DNA from: Lysobacteraceae bacterium
GTDB taxonomy: Bacteria > Pseudomonadota > Gammaproteobacteria > Cardiobacteriales > Wohlfahrtiimonadaceae
Direction: 5' to 3'
Assembly: GCA_012513365.1 (NCBI GenBank)
Contig: JAAZCI010000031.1
Coordinates: 1-35,703, forward strand
Length of the DNA stretch: 35,703 nt
The translations under genes and the position numbers were made by a program. The notes under the pieces are model-generated. The model was not told where the DNA came from. It searched no databases and worked only from the letters and a program-made list of their open reading frames with translations. Positions within the stretch are counted from its first letter, which is position 1. Every line of letters starts with the position of its first letter. This document shows, piece after piece, positions 1-9,158 of the stretch.

Positions 1-1146
1 GAGGTATTAGAAGCCTCTGAAGATCGCGTGGCGCCGATTTGTGATGTATACGGCATGTGTGGCGGTTGTAGACTGCAACATTTAGATCCGAATCGTCAAA
101 TTGAATTTAAGGCGATGCAACTTGAGAGCAATCTTGAAAGACAAGCGGGATTAACCGAATATGAGCGTTTAGCGCCCCTTCGAAGTGCGTCAGAAGGCTA
201 TCGTTATAAAGCCCGTCTTGGCGTTAAAAATGTTCCGGCGAAAGGGCGGGTGTTAGTCGGTTTTCGTGAGCGTTTAACGCCCTTTATCGTGGATATGAAA
301 CGTTGCCCCATCTTGGAAGATAAGATCGATTCACTTATTGAACCGCTCTCTGAAATGATTGGTAAACTCACCATTGCCGGCACGCTTCCGCAAATTGAAG
401 TGGCGGTCGGTGAATCGGTTCATGCGTTAAGTCTGCGGGTTTTAGAAACGCCCACCGAAGAGGATCTTGCAATTTTAAAAGCCTTTGAAGCGGAGCACGA
501 TCTCATTTTATATCTGCAGCCTGGCAATGAATCGACTACCGTTGCGCTCTCTGAGCGGGGCGAGTCGGATCAGGCGATCTCCTATTCGCTTCTCGATTCA
601 TTAACGCTCTATTTTAAACCGTATCACTTCACGCAGGTCAATCCTGTGATGAATGATAAGATGGTGCGTCAAGCGCTCGATCTTCTTGATCTAAAAGGCG
701 ATGAACATGTGCTCGACCTTTTCTGCGGCCTTGGGAATTTTACCTTAGCGTTAGCGACACAGGCAAAATCTGTGATCGGCGTTGAGGGCGATAAGAGTCT
801 TACCGATTGGGCAGGGCGGAATGCGGGCTTTAATGATATTGATAACGTTGAGTTCCATTGTGCGGATTTAACGAAAGATCAATCATCAGAGCCGTGGATG
901 AATCAGACGTACGATGTCTTATTGATCGATCCGCCTCGTTCTGGCGCGCTTGAGATGATGGCCTATATTGGTCAGCTTGCGCCGAAGAAAATTTTATATG
1001 TATCGTGCCATCCGGCAACGCTTGCGCGAGATTTGGGAGTGCTCACCAAAGAGCATCCTTATAAGCTCGTTTCTGCCGGCGTGATGGATATGTTTCCGCA
1101 TACTGCACATGTGGAATCAATGGCACTTTTAGTGAAAGATGAATAA
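1..1146 (+). CDS. rlmD: 23S rRNA (uracil-C5)-methyltransferase RlmD, 5' truncated by window edge
   Basis: SAM-dependent methyltransferase expected to make m5U1939 in 23S rRNA. The frame is open from base 1 without a start that fits, and the family carries an N-terminal TRAM domain, so the real start lies upstream of the window; GTG at 28 is only the first in-window candidate. Counting from that GTG, Cys5, Cys11 and Cys14 (C-x5-C-x2-C) plus Cys93 are the expected iron-sulfur ligands. The SAM-binding motif LDLFCGLGNFTLALA follows in the middle, then IDPPRSG and the catalytic cysteine in YVSCHPATLARDL. The stop is 2 bases before the rdgC start, so the two are probably co-transcribed. RlmD rather than TrmA or RlmC is favoured by the Fe-S cysteines and the CGGC-x2-QH pattern, but the paralogues are similar. 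Confidence 0.9.
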   Translation, partial: EVLEASEDRVAPICDVYGMCGGCRLQHLDPNRQIEFKAMQLESNLERQAGLTEYERLAPLRSASEGYRYKARLGVKNVPAKGRVLVGFRERLTPFIVDMKRCPILEDKIDSLIEPLSEMIGKLTIAGTLPQIEVAVGESVHALSLRVLETPTEEDLAILKAFEAEHDLILYLQPGNESTTVALSERGESDQAISYSLLDSLTLYFKPYHFTQVNPVMNDKMVRQALDLLDLKGDEHVLDLFCGLGNFTLALATQAKSVIGVEGDKSLTDWAGRNAGFNDIDNVEFHCADLTKDQSSEPWMNQTYDVLLIDPPRSGALEMMAYIGQLAPKKILYVSCHPATLARDLGVLTKEHPYKLVSAGVMDMFPHTAHVESMALLVKDE

Positions 1147-1148
1147 TT

Positions 1149-2033
1149 ATGCGTCTATTTAAAAACTTTTTAGTCTACCAATTTGAAGAACCGCTTGAGC
1201 TCACGCTGTCTGAGCTTGAAGAAGCCCTTGCCGAGCGTCCTCTTGTGGGATGTTTTGAGCAGGAGATGGAATCCTTTGGTTGGCTAACGGCCTTCAATAG
1301 CGGAAAAACCTTTGTTGAGGCCGTGGATGGCGCGTATTTTATTCGCATGGGCGTTGAGCGTAAAAAACTGCCCCGTTTAGCGATTAAAACCGCCGTTGAA
1401 AAGCGCGCGGAAGAGCGAGAGCTAAAAATCGAAACGCGCAGCCAATATAAGGAGGTGGAAGAGGTCATTATTAATGAATTGATGGCTAATGCACTTCCGG
1501 AGCGTAGCTCGCTATCGGCCTATATCGATATCGACAAAAATTGGCTCGTGATCGATGCAACGAGCGTGAAAAAGGCATCGGAATTAACCGGGCTTTTGCG
1601 TAAAACGCTCGGCACACTGCCCGTTGTTGCGCTTGCACCGAAAGTTGCGCTTGCGAGTGTGATGACCGAATGGGTGCAAAAAGGCATTACCAGTGAGCGT
1701 TTTACTCTTCTCGATGAAATTGAGATGAAAGAGCTCACTAAAGAAGAGGGCGGTACGGCGCGTTATAAAGGCATTCCGGCGATGTCAAAAGAGATTTTAC
1801 AAAATCTTGAAGATGGTTGGGATGTGACGCGTTTATCACTGCTTTTTAATGAGGCGGTGAGTTTTTCACTCGGGGAAGATTTCATTTTAAAACGCGTTAA
1901 ATATTTAGAGACCTTTCATGAAGAGCTCGATGAGAGCGATGATCTCTACACCATCGCTGCCGGCAGTGCACAATTACAAGTTTTAATGTTTCGTGAATTA
2001 ATGAGTGAGCTATATCAGCTTTGCCATCCATAA
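1149..2033 (+). CDS. rdgC: Recombination-associated protein RdgC
   Basis: RdgC is a ring-shaped double-strand DNA-binding protein that modulates RecA activity and is associated with the nucleoid. The protein is 294 aa, close to the usual ~300. It begins with the family-typical M-x-x-FKN-x-x-VY pattern (MRLFKNFLVYQF), has the central stretch with ASxKKAxxLxxLLRKxLGxLPVVxLxP and a downstream TEWV motif, all matching the Escherichia coli protein in order. It starts 2 bases after rlmD stops, suggesting translational coupling or at least one transcript, and is followed by a good intrinsic terminator at 2065-2089. No oddities seen. Confidence 0.93.
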   Translation: MRLFKNFLVYQFEEPLELTLSELEEALAERPLVGCFEQEMESFGWLTAFNSGKTFVEAVDGAYFIRMGVERKKLPRLAIKTAVEKRAEERELKIETRSQYKEVEEVIINELMANALPERSSLSAYIDIDKNWLVIDATSVKKASELTGLLRKTLGTLPVVALAPKVALASVMTEWVQKGITSERFTLLDEIEMKELTKEEGGTARYKGIPAMSKEILQNLEDGWDVTRLSLLFNEAVSFSLGEDFILKRVKYLETFHEELDESDDLYTIAAGSAQLQVLMFRELMSELYQLCHP

Positions 2034-2064
2034 ATCACGTAAAATAGTGAGATTATCCCATCTG

Positions 2065-2089
2065 AAAGCGATCTTGCATCGCTTTTTTT
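2065..2089 (+). terminator. Intrinsic terminator after rdgC
   Basis: Perfect 8-bp stem AAAGCGAT / ATCGCTTT with a 5-base loop CTTGC; the 3' arm runs into a total of seven T. It separates rlmD-rdgC from parE. Confidence 0.85.
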
Positions 2090-2133
2090 ATCCGAATAAT
2101 GAACGACTTTAAGAGTAAGAGTTACAAACAACT

Positions 2134-4032
2134 ATGAGCAATAAAGAGTATACCGCCACGTCGATAGAAGTGTTATCCGGTCTCGATCCTGTGCGTAAAC
2201 GCCCGGGAATGTATACCGACACGTCGCGTCCGAACCATATTTTGCAGGAGGTAATCGACAACTCCGTCGATGAGGCGCTCGCAGGATATGCCGATGAGGT
2301 GGTGGTAACGCTCTATGAAAATGGATTTTTAGGGGTGAAAGATAATGGGCGCGGGATGCCGGTCGATATTCACCCAGAGCACGGTGTCAGCGGGGTTGAG
2401 CTGATTTTAGCAACGCTCCATGCCGGCGGGAAATTCAATAGCGATAACTACCAGTTTTCGGGCGGACTTCACGGGGTTGGGGTATCGGTGGTGAATGCGC
2501 TTTCCGAGGTGTTTGAGGTCTATGTTAAACGCGATGGAAAAGAGCATAAGATCGTCTTTAACGATGGGAATAAAGCCAGTGAATTGGAAGTGGTTGGCAC
2601 CGTCGGGAAAAATAATCGCGGGACTGATATCCGTTTTCTCCCCGATCCCAAATATTTTGATTCCCCAAAAATTGCTAAAAAGTCGCTCTGCGATCTCCTT
2701 AAAGCTAAAGCGATTTTATGCGCAGGGCTCACCATTAAACTCATCGATGAAACCGCAAAAGAAGCGGATCAAAAAGAGATTGTTTGGCATTACGAATCGG
2801 GCGTTGAAGAGTATCTTTATGATTCACTCAAAAATGTCGATCATGTGCCAAGTGAAATTATTTTCGGCGAATTTAAAGCCGACAATGAAGAGATTATTTG
2901 GGGATTGGCGTGGAATGAAGAGGGCGCGCCTGTGATGGCAGAGAGCTACGTAAACCTCATTCCTACAACGCTTGGCGGAACGCACGTTAACGGTCTTAAA
3001 GCCGGATTAACCGATGCGCTGCGTGAATTTTGCGACCAAAGAAGTCTACTGCCGCGCGGAGTAAAAATTGCGCCGGACGATCTCTTTGCGCAGCTCAATT
3101 ATCTATTGTCAGTCAAGATGCAAGAGCCTCAATTTGCAGGGCAAACGAAAGAGCGTCTAAGTTCGCGCGATATTGCGGGCGTGATTACCAATGCGGTGCG
3201 CGACTTTTTTGCACTTTGGCTCAATAATCATGTGGAAGAGGCAGAAGCGATCGCTGATGTGGTAATCCGAAGTGCGCAAGCCCGTCTTAAAAGTTCCAAA
3301 ACCGTTTCCCGTAAACGGGTTTCACAAGGGCCAAAACTTCCGGGAAAATTGGCAGATTGCGTTAGTACCGATGTGAATCTCACCGAGCTCTTTTTAGTGG
3401 AAGGGGATTCGGCAGGCGGATCGGCAAAGCAGGCGCGAGATCGTGACACGCAAGCAGTAATGGCGCTTCGCGGGAAAATCTTAAATACCTGGGAAGTGGC
3501 GAGCTCGGAGATTTTAGCGTCAAAAGAGATTCATGATATTTCCGTTGCCATTGGGGTTGATCCTGATACCGACGATATTTCTGGGCTTCGGTACGGTAAA
3601 ATCTGTATATTGGCGGATGCGGATTCCGATGGGCTTCACATTGCGACCTTAATTTGTGCACTTTTTGTGAAACATTTCGAAAAATTAGTTGAGTCAGGTC
3701 ATATTTTTGTTGCTTTACCACCACTCTATCGCGTTGACGTGGGAAAAGAGGTCTTTTATGCGCTCGATGAGGAAGAAAAGAATCAGATAATGCATAAGAA
3801 TGCAGGGTCTCGCAGTAAAGTCACGGTTACCCGATTTAAAGGGCTTGGGGAGATGAATCCCATTCAATTGCGTGAAACAACGATGAATTATAAGACTAGA
3901 CGGTTAGTTCAATTGACTGTCGAAGATTTCAAAGATGTGTCCTCTGTATTTGATAAGTTGCTCGCTCGCGGAGAACGTGAAGCGCGGAAACGTTGGATCG
4001 AAGATACTCAATTTTCTCAAGTAGTTAACTAA
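2134..4032 (+). CDS. parE: DNA topoisomerase IV subunit B (ParE)
   Basis: ATPase subunit of topoisomerase IV, which decatenates replicated chromosomes together with ParC (not in this window). The 632 aa match the ~630 aa of the short gammaproteobacterial ParE and lack the GyrB insertion. GHKL ATPase elements: Glu39 and Asn43 in the QEVIDNSVDEA stretch, DNGRGMP at 70-76 and the glycine-rich lid GGLHGVGVSVVNALS near 110-124. The TOPRIM part shows EGDSAGGSAKQARDRDTQA and LADADSDGLHIA (ParE-type; GyrB usually has DADVDG). The C-terminal FKGLGEMNPIQLRETTM is ParE-like. The quinolone-resistance region looks like the E. coli wild type by eye. The ribosome-binding site is weak. A 174-base gap follows before pilM. 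Confidence 0.97.
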   Translation: MSNKEYTATSIEVLSGLDPVRKRPGMYTDTSRPNHILQEVIDNSVDEALAGYADEVVVTLYENGFLGVKDNGRGMPVDIHPEHGVSGVELILATLHAGGKFNSDNYQFSGGLHGVGVSVVNALSEVFEVYVKRDGKEHKIVFNDGNKASELEVVGTVGKNNRGTDIRFLPDPKYFDSPKIAKKSLCDLLKAKAILCAGLTIKLIDETAKEADQKEIVWHYESGVEEYLYDSLKNVDHVPSEIIFGEFKADNEEIIWGLAWNEEGAPVMAESYVNLIPTTLGGTHVNGLKAGLTDALREFCDQRSLLPRGVKIAPDDLFAQLNYLLSVKMQEPQFAGQTKERLSSRDIAGVITNAVRDFFALWLNNHVEEAEAIADVVIRSAQARLKSSKTVSRKRVSQGPKLPGKLADCVSTDVNLTELFLVEGDSAGGSAKQARDRDTQAVMALRGKILNTWEVASSEILASKEIHDISVAIGVDPDTDDISGLRYGKICILADADSDGLHIATLICALFVKHFEKLVESGHIFVALPPLYRVDVGKEVFYALDEEEKNQIMHKNAGSRSKVTVTRFKGLGEMNPIQLRETTMNYKTRRLVQLTVEDFKDVSSVFDKLLARGEREARKRWIEDTQFSQVVN

Positions 4033-4206
4033 AACTAAAGAAATGTAAATACCTTTTGAAAACTGATGATTATATTGACTTGAGTGTTTGATTTTTACCT
4101 GACTTCGATAGTATCATCACAATGCAAGAAATAAGATAATTAGAATTAGCTATTTTAAAATTTTAAATAAAGAATTTTATCAATTTATTTTGTAAGGAAA
4201 TTCACT

Positions 4207-5238
4207 GTGGCAAGACGACCTAATAAAGCTGTAGGAATCGATATCGGCACGACTTCGATCCGAATAGTCGAAGGAAACCGACGAGGAACAGACTTCTCGA
4301 TCGATCGTGCGTATGAATATATGTTTAATGAAGAAGTCATGCGAGACGGTCTTCCGGAAGAAGTGGATGTTTTAGGGATCCATCTACAACGGGCGATGAA
4401 ACAGCTTGGCGGAAGTAAAGAGGTGACAATGTCTGTGCCCTCCACTGCAATTATGACCTATAACGCGGTGATCGATGAAAACCTTAAGGGCGATGAGCTA
4501 TTTACAACGCTCGAAGCGAACTTAGGGCAATATATCCCATTTTCGGCCGATGAGGTAATGATGGATTGCCAGATTATTGGCTCATCAATTGAAGAAGAGT
4601 ATAAAAATGAAGTGCTCATTGTTGCAGCGGAAAAAGAGTTTGTAAACTCACGCTCGCTCTCATCAGAAATTGCAGGGCTTGAGGTGAAAATTGTGGATGC
4701 GGATATCTATGCGCTCACAACGCTCCTCGGGCTTAAATATGATTTCTCAAATTTTATTAAACAAGATGCGATTGTCTACATCGAGTCGGGCGTTTTTCGT
4801 ACTGGATTTTTCATTTTAAAAGGTGACGGAACAATCTACGCGCGTGAGATGCCGATTGGCGGTGACCGTTTAACAGAGATGATCTCAGATGAGCTTGATA
4901 TCTCTATGGATGATGCGGAAATTCAAAAACTGAATGCCGATTGGGAAAGCAATCCGATCTTAGCGAAATGCAAAGAGGCCTTTATCGAAGAGATGGTTAT
5001 CCAGGTTCAATCTGCAATGCATGCCTATGTGCCCAATAACCCACAAGTGAGTTTAAAACAGATTTTTGTTACCGGTGGTGGCGCGCTGGTACCGGGCTTT
5101 GTTGAAGCGCTTTCAGGATCACTTGATCGCGCGGTTGAGCGAATCAATCCGAGCGATATGGTTCAATTTAATGTACCTGGCGTTCAAGCTGAGAAATTTG
5201 CCATTGCGTGCGGTTTAGCGGTAAGGAGTATGCTCTAA
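4207..5238 (+). CDS. pilM: Type IV pilus assembly protein PilM (actin-like ATPase)
   Basis: Cytoplasmic actin-fold protein of the type IV pilus alignment complex; binds the N-terminal tail of PilN. It is 343 aa, near the usual ~350. The phosphate-1 motif VGIDIGTTSIRIVEG lies near the N-terminus and the adenosine-binding glycines VTGGGALVPGF near residue 295. The start is GTG, preceded by AAGGA with 8 bases spacing; no better ATG exists before the actin motif. First gene of pilMNOPQ. The 174 bases upstream (4033-4206) are AT-rich and presumably hold the operon promoter; I could not find a convincing -35/-10 pair there. The stop overlaps the pilN start (TAATG). Confidence 0.96.
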   Translation: MARRPNKAVGIDIGTTSIRIVEGNRRGTDFSIDRAYEYMFNEEVMRDGLPEEVDVLGIHLQRAMKQLGGSKEVTMSVPSTAIMTYNAVIDENLKGDELFTTLEANLGQYIPFSADEVMMDCQIIGSSIEEEYKNEVLIVAAEKEFVNSRSLSSEIAGLEVKIVDADIYALTTLLGLKYDFSNFIKQDAIVYIESGVFRTGFFILKGDGTIYAREMPIGGDRLTEMISDELDISMDDAEIQKLNADWESNPILAKCKEAFIEEMVIQVQSAMHAYVPNNPQVSLKQIFVTGGGALVPGFVEALSGSLDRAVERINPSDMVQFNVPGVQAEKFAIACGLAVRSML

Positions 5239-5810
5239 TGAATAATATTCGGATTAACTTATTGCCTTGGCGTGAAGCGCTTCAGTTTGAACGCGAAGAC
5301 CGTTTAAAGAAAACGCTCGCAGTAGCGGTACTGTTTGGGATTTTAATTGGGATTGCGGCGTGGTATGCGGTTGGCATGTATTATGACAGCCAAACCTATC
5401 GCGTTACCACTATTGAAACTGAGATGAATAAGCCTAAATATGCGCAAGCGGCTGCCAACTTAAGACAGCGTGAGGCACTGATTAAAGATCTATCGAATAA
5501 GCTTGAGGTGTTGAATGGCCTTAATACACAACGGGCTGAGATGGTGACTATATTAGAGCAACTCGCGTCGTCAAAAGAGAGCGGTGTATCGATTCACATT
5601 CTTGACTTTAAACCTACAGAGATCTCTTTTGTAGGGGCGGCGTTGTCTCAAGAGCGTCTAATTTCATTTACAGAGCGTCTTGAAACAGAGGTTGGACTTG
5701 CGCCAATTCCTTACTCTCAAGAGCATCGTGTGGGAAATGCAAAATTGACCCTGTTTGGGATCAAAATTCACCCCGAAGTTAAACGTAAAAAAGCAGAGTC
5801 AAAGGAGTAA
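5238..5810 (+). CDS. pilN: Type IV pilus assembly protein PilN
   Basis: Bitopic inner-membrane protein that joins PilM in the cytoplasm to PilO in the periplasm. It is 190 aa. The N-terminus holds the PilM-binding signature INLLPWR at residues 5-11, followed by one transmembrane helix at roughly 30-51, then a coiled-coil region and a small periplasmic domain. The ATG at 5238 is chosen because it shares one base with the pilM stop (TAATG), has AGGAG about 10 bases upstream, and puts the INLLPWR motif at the N-terminus. An in-frame start at 5208 would add ten residues from within pilM and is not credible. Confidence 0.95.
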   Translation: MNNIRINLLPWREALQFEREDRLKKTLAVAVLFGILIGIAAWYAVGMYYDSQTYRVTTIETEMNKPKYAQAAANLRQREALIKDLSNKLEVLNGLNTQRAEMVTILEQLASSKESGVSIHILDFKPTEISFVGAALSQERLISFTERLETEVGLAPIPYSQEHRVGNAKLTLFGIKIHPEVKRKKAESKE

Positions 5811-5813
5811 GCC

Positions 5814-6473
5814 GTGAATAAAGATATATTAAGCTTAAGTGGCCTTGCAAAACTGAAAGCGCCGATTCGTTATGGTGTGGTGGTTGTGGTATTTATTATC
5901 AGTGCGGTAGTTGCGGCGCTCGGATTGATCTATTCATACAGTGCTTATCCTGAAAAGTTTGAGCAATTAGCCCGTGACGAGGAGAGTAAGCTTGATGAGT
6001 TAGAACGCCGTCAACGCGCATCTCTTTTAGTTGAGCACTACGAGAGTTCGATCAAAGAGGCGGAAAAAACGCTTGGTGAGATTAAATTGATGTTGCCAGA
6101 GACTGTTGAAGCATCGAACTTCATGGCGGAACTTCATCGTAACGCAACTGAAAATGATATCTATCTTACGCGCCGTACCCCGCTTGCGATGAAAAAGCAT
6201 AAAAGTGGCTTTGTTGAAGAGATTCCCGTTTTGATTGAAGGGTGTGCATCGTATCACCGCATTGGTGACTTTGTTGCGAATCTATCTAACTTACAACGGA
6301 TTATTACGCTCGATGAATTTACGATGAGCGATCCTGATCTATTAAATAATCGTCAGGTGAGTTTTGGGAATTTAGGTGTCAATATTCGTGTGTCTAATCG
6401 CGTCAACTGTGAGCAAGTAGGGGGAGGCTACCCTTTTTCAGCGACCATCTCTACTTATAAATACGTAGAGTAG
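5814..6473 (+). CDS. pilO: Type IV pilus inner membrane protein PilO
   Basis: Partner of PilN in the inner-membrane alignment subcomplex; the heterodimer also contacts PilP. It is 219 aa (family ~205-215). A single transmembrane helix at about 21-43 is followed by a charged coiled-coil segment (about 44-95) and the ferredoxin-like periplasmic domain. The GTG start sits 3 bases after the pilN stop and has AAGGAG upstream (inside the pilN 3' end). Six bases separate its stop from the first possible pilP start. Confidence 0.94.
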   Translation: MNKDILSLSGLAKLKAPIRYGVVVVVFIISAVVAALGLIYSYSAYPEKFEQLARDEESKLDELERRQRASLLVEHYESSIKEAEKTLGEIKLMLPETVEASNFMAELHRNATENDIYLTRRTPLAMKKHKSGFVEEIPVLIEGCASYHRIGDFVANLSNLQRIITLDEFTMSDPDLLNNRQVSFGNLGVNIRVSNRVNCEQVGGGYPFSATISTYKYVE

Positions 6474-6491
6474 TCGAGGGTGAAAAAAGAT

Positions 6492-7082
6492 ATGAAAAAA
6501 GTATTGATAGCAGTGGCTCTACCTGCCTTATTAACGGGATGTTTTTTTGATACAGACAAGCCCGATGTAGAGGAATTAATTAATGAGCGCTTTCAAAAAG
6601 CGTCACAACAAGTGAATCTTACGGTCAAACGTGAGCCAATCATTCCGATGAAGATTGAAAATTTCTCAAGACCCTATGAAGGAAAGGAATATCCAGATCC
6701 TTTTGAGATTGAGGCTGAGTTAAGCGATATCTTAAATCCGAAAGGGGGGCCTGATAGCTATGGAACGCATACACTGAATGTGGATCCAGAGCGCCCAGAG
6801 GGTTATATTCCTGGCTTATTAGAACAGTACTCCTTACAAGAGCTTACTCTAATAGGAACTATTGGAACGACCGAGAATCCAAAAGTGTTGGTGAAGGTGA
6901 TGGGTGAAAATCCACTGGCGACACAAACCGTTGGACTTGGTGATTATATGGGAACAAATTTTGGACGCGTAGTGCAGATTGTTCCTGATCAATATGTGCG
7001 AATTGTAGAGAAATTTGCTTCAGATAAGACCGAAGAGGGTTGGGAAGCAAAAGAACGAATTATTAATTTAGAGATTAAGTAA
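6492..7082 (+). CDS. pilP: Type IV pilus lipoprotein PilP
   Basis: Inner-membrane-attached lipoprotein linking PilN/PilO to the secretin PilQ. From the ATG at 6492 the protein is 196 aa, with a lipoprotein signal peptide ending in the lipobox L-L-T-G-C (Cys17). The remainder is the disordered linker and a C-terminal beta domain, with GTIG and GDYMGTNFGRV-x-QI-x-PD typical of PilP. I prefer the ATG at 6492 over the in-frame GTG at 6480 because that GTG overlaps the only Shine-Dalgarno-like sequence (GAGGG, 6476-6480); using GTG would add four residues. Fourth gene of pilMNOPQ. Confidence 0.92.
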   Translation: MKKVLIAVALPALLTGCFFDTDKPDVEELINERFQKASQQVNLTVKREPIIPMKIENFSRPYEGKEYPDPFEIEAELSDILNPKGGPDSYGTHTLNVDPERPEGYIPGLLEQYSLQELTLIGTIGTTENPKVLVKVMGENPLATQTVGLGDYMGTNFGRVVQIVPDQYVRIVEKFASDKTEEGWEAKERIINLEIK

Positions 7083-7110
7083 AGGCTATTGTATTTAGGA
7101 GCTGTTGGTT

Positions 7111-9153
7111 ATGTTATTGAAAAGATATGCATCTAATATCACAAAAACCGGTGCGGTTTTACTGCTGTTAAGCGGGTTTTTAAGTGCGTCTGCTCAGACG
7201 CTTCAAAACGTTGAAGCCGTTGATTTGCAAGACGGAACGCAAACATTAAAATATTACTTTGATCAGTCAGTAGCGGCGCCAAGCCATTACTATATTAAAG
7301 AGCGCGATGTACTTGTATTTGATTTTAACGCAAAAGGCGTTTATCAAAATGCAAAAAACCGAGTGCTTGATACGCGTTTAATCGATAACGTTCAAAACGT
7401 TTATATGAATAATCGTCTTCGTTCAACGGTGAATCTAAGTGGCAAAACCGATTATACAGTCGCAGTAAAAAACAATGTAGTCACGGTTCACTTAACTAAC
7501 ACTGCAAAATTAACAAAAGCGAATTGGGACAACCTTGTTGACCAAAACCAAAAAGTTGATAACGTTGCGCCATTAAACGATATTAACTTTATGCGCAATT
7601 CAGCAGGCGCGGGCGTGATTGATGTGTTTTTACCTAGCAGTCAAACACCGGTTAATGTTGTAGAAGAGCGTAACAAGATTCGCTTAATGGTAGGTGGACA
7701 TACTTGGGATCCATCACAAAATCGTCGTATTGATGTGACGGATTTTGCAACGCCGGTATCTGCGGTTGAAGTGGTGAATATTGCAGGACGTGCTTACGTT
7801 GATATCATGACGCATTCATCCTATGACTACACAGCGCAACAAATTAACGGAAATAAATATCGTTTAACGGTATCACCGAAGATTGAAGCGAAAGTGGCAA
7901 GTCTTGATGAGGGCAGTGCGCTTAAACGTGACCAATGGTCTGGTGAGCCTATCTCTATTAACTTCCAAGACATTGATGTGCGTGCGGTACTACAAATTAT
8001 TGCGGACTACACTGGCTTAAACATTGTAGTGAGCGATACCGTTAACAGCCGCATTACCATTAAACTTACCAATGTGCCTTGGGACCAAGCGCTTGATACG
8101 GTTCTTCTCTATTCAGGTTTAGGTCAAGCACGTGATGGAAATGTAATTTTTATCGCTCCGCAAGATCAATTAACCCGTTTTGAAGGCGTTAACTTAAGAA
8201 CTGAGCTGGTTCAAATTAACTACGCTGATGCATCTGATTTAGCACAAGTGATTGCAACCCGTGTTGGCGCGCAACAAAACGTAGATGCAGTGGGTGCTGG
8301 ATTATCAAAACATGGATCGGTGAGCGTTGACCGTCGCACAAACATGCTCATTATCCAAGATACCAATCGTCAAATTAAAATCATTAAAGATTTAATTGCA
8401 GAGCTTGACCGTCCTGTACGTCAAGTGCAAATTTCAGCACAAATCGTAGCGGCATTTGATAACTTTGCTCGCGACTTAGGTGTTGTTTGGGGGGGCGGTT
8501 ACCAAAAAGGTAAAGCACAAGGGGGCGGAAGCCTACAAAGTGACGGAGCTGAAGGTGGCGTTTTAGGTGGACTTGATACAGGGATTAATCTGGGCGCGAG
8601 TAATAAGACCTTTGGACTTCAATATATGGTTTTAGGAAAAGAACTTCAGTTGGGCCTAGAACTTTCTGCGATGCAGACTGAAAATAAAGGTGAGACCTTA
8701 GCATCGCCAGTTGTATTAACAACGGATCGTCAAACAGCGTATATTAAGCAAGGTTCTGAGATTTCATATAGTGTGACATCGAATGATGGGGTAGCAAATG
8801 TTGAGTTTAAAGAAGTGGTTATGGAGCTTAACGTAACGCCACAGATCACCCCTGATAATAAAATTATTATGGATCTTTTGATCACTAAAGATGAGCTTGC
8901 AGGGTATGCACAAAACCAAGAGCCAATTATTGCGAAGAAAGAGTTAAAAACTCAGGCACTGGTTTCTGATGGAGAAACGATTGTTCTAGGCGGTATCTAT
9001 GAACAAGAGAGCTCTAAGATTGATAGTAAAGTACCTTTCTTTGGTGATTTGCCGATCTTAGGAAATCTCTTCAAACGTCAAGAGAACAGCAATCGTAAGG
9101 CTGAGTTACTTATCTTTGTAACCCCTAATATTATTGATCTTCAAGAGTATTAA
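7111..9153 (+). CDS. pilQ: Type IV pilus secretin PilQ
   Basis: Outer-membrane multimeric secretin through which the pilus fibre passes. It is 680 aa from the ATG at 7111, which has AGGAG nine bases upstream; an in-frame TTG at 7105 is unlikely. Order of parts: signal peptide ending near SASA (about 28 residues), two AMIN-type peptidoglycan-binding domains (roughly 35-130 and 155-255), an STN/N0 domain starting at about 280 (SINFQDIDVRAVLQIIADY), an N1 domain, then the secretin core. The core carries the glycine-rich segment near 475 and the signature VPFFGDLPILGNLFK near the C-terminus. The stop is 5 bases before the aroK reading frame, and a strong intrinsic terminator follows at 9178-9211. 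Confidence 0.96.
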   Translation: MLLKRYASNITKTGAVLLLLSGFLSASAQTLQNVEAVDLQDGTQTLKYYFDQSVAAPSHYYIKERDVLVFDFNAKGVYQNAKNRVLDTRLIDNVQNVYMNNRLRSTVNLSGKTDYTVAVKNNVVTVHLTNTAKLTKANWDNLVDQNQKVDNVAPLNDINFMRNSAGAGVIDVFLPSSQTPVNVVEERNKIRLMVGGHTWDPSQNRRIDVTDFATPVSAVEVVNIAGRAYVDIMTHSSYDYTAQQINGNKYRLTVSPKIEAKVASLDEGSALKRDQWSGEPISINFQDIDVRAVLQIIADYTGLNIVVSDTVNSRITIKLTNVPWDQALDTVLLYSGLGQARDGNVIFIAPQDQLTRFEGVNLRTELVQINYADASDLAQVIATRVGAQQNVDAVGAGLSKHGSVSVDRRTNMLIIQDTNRQIKIIKDLIAELDRPVRQVQISAQIVAAFDNFARDLGVVWGGGYQKGKAQGGGSLQSDGAEGGVLGGLDTGINLGASNKTFGLQYMVLGKELQLGLELSAMQTENKGETLASPVVLTTDRQTAYIKQGSEISYSVTSNDGVANVEFKEVVMELNVTPQITPDNKIIMDLLITKDELAGYAQNQEPIIAKKELKTQALVSDGETIVLGGIYEQESSKIDSKVPFFGDLPILGNLFKRQENSNRKAELLIFVTPNIIDLQEY

Positions 9154-9158
9154 TCGAA

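Noticed and set aside
3380-3724. Minus-strand 114-codon frame opposite parE
   Set aside because: It lies wholly within the well-supported TOPRIM coding region of parE and shows no domain-like features.
4033-4206. TTGACT at 4075-4080 as -35 of a pilM promoter
   Set aside because: No acceptable -10 at 15-19 bases; the nearest, TAGTAT at 4109, is 28 bases away.
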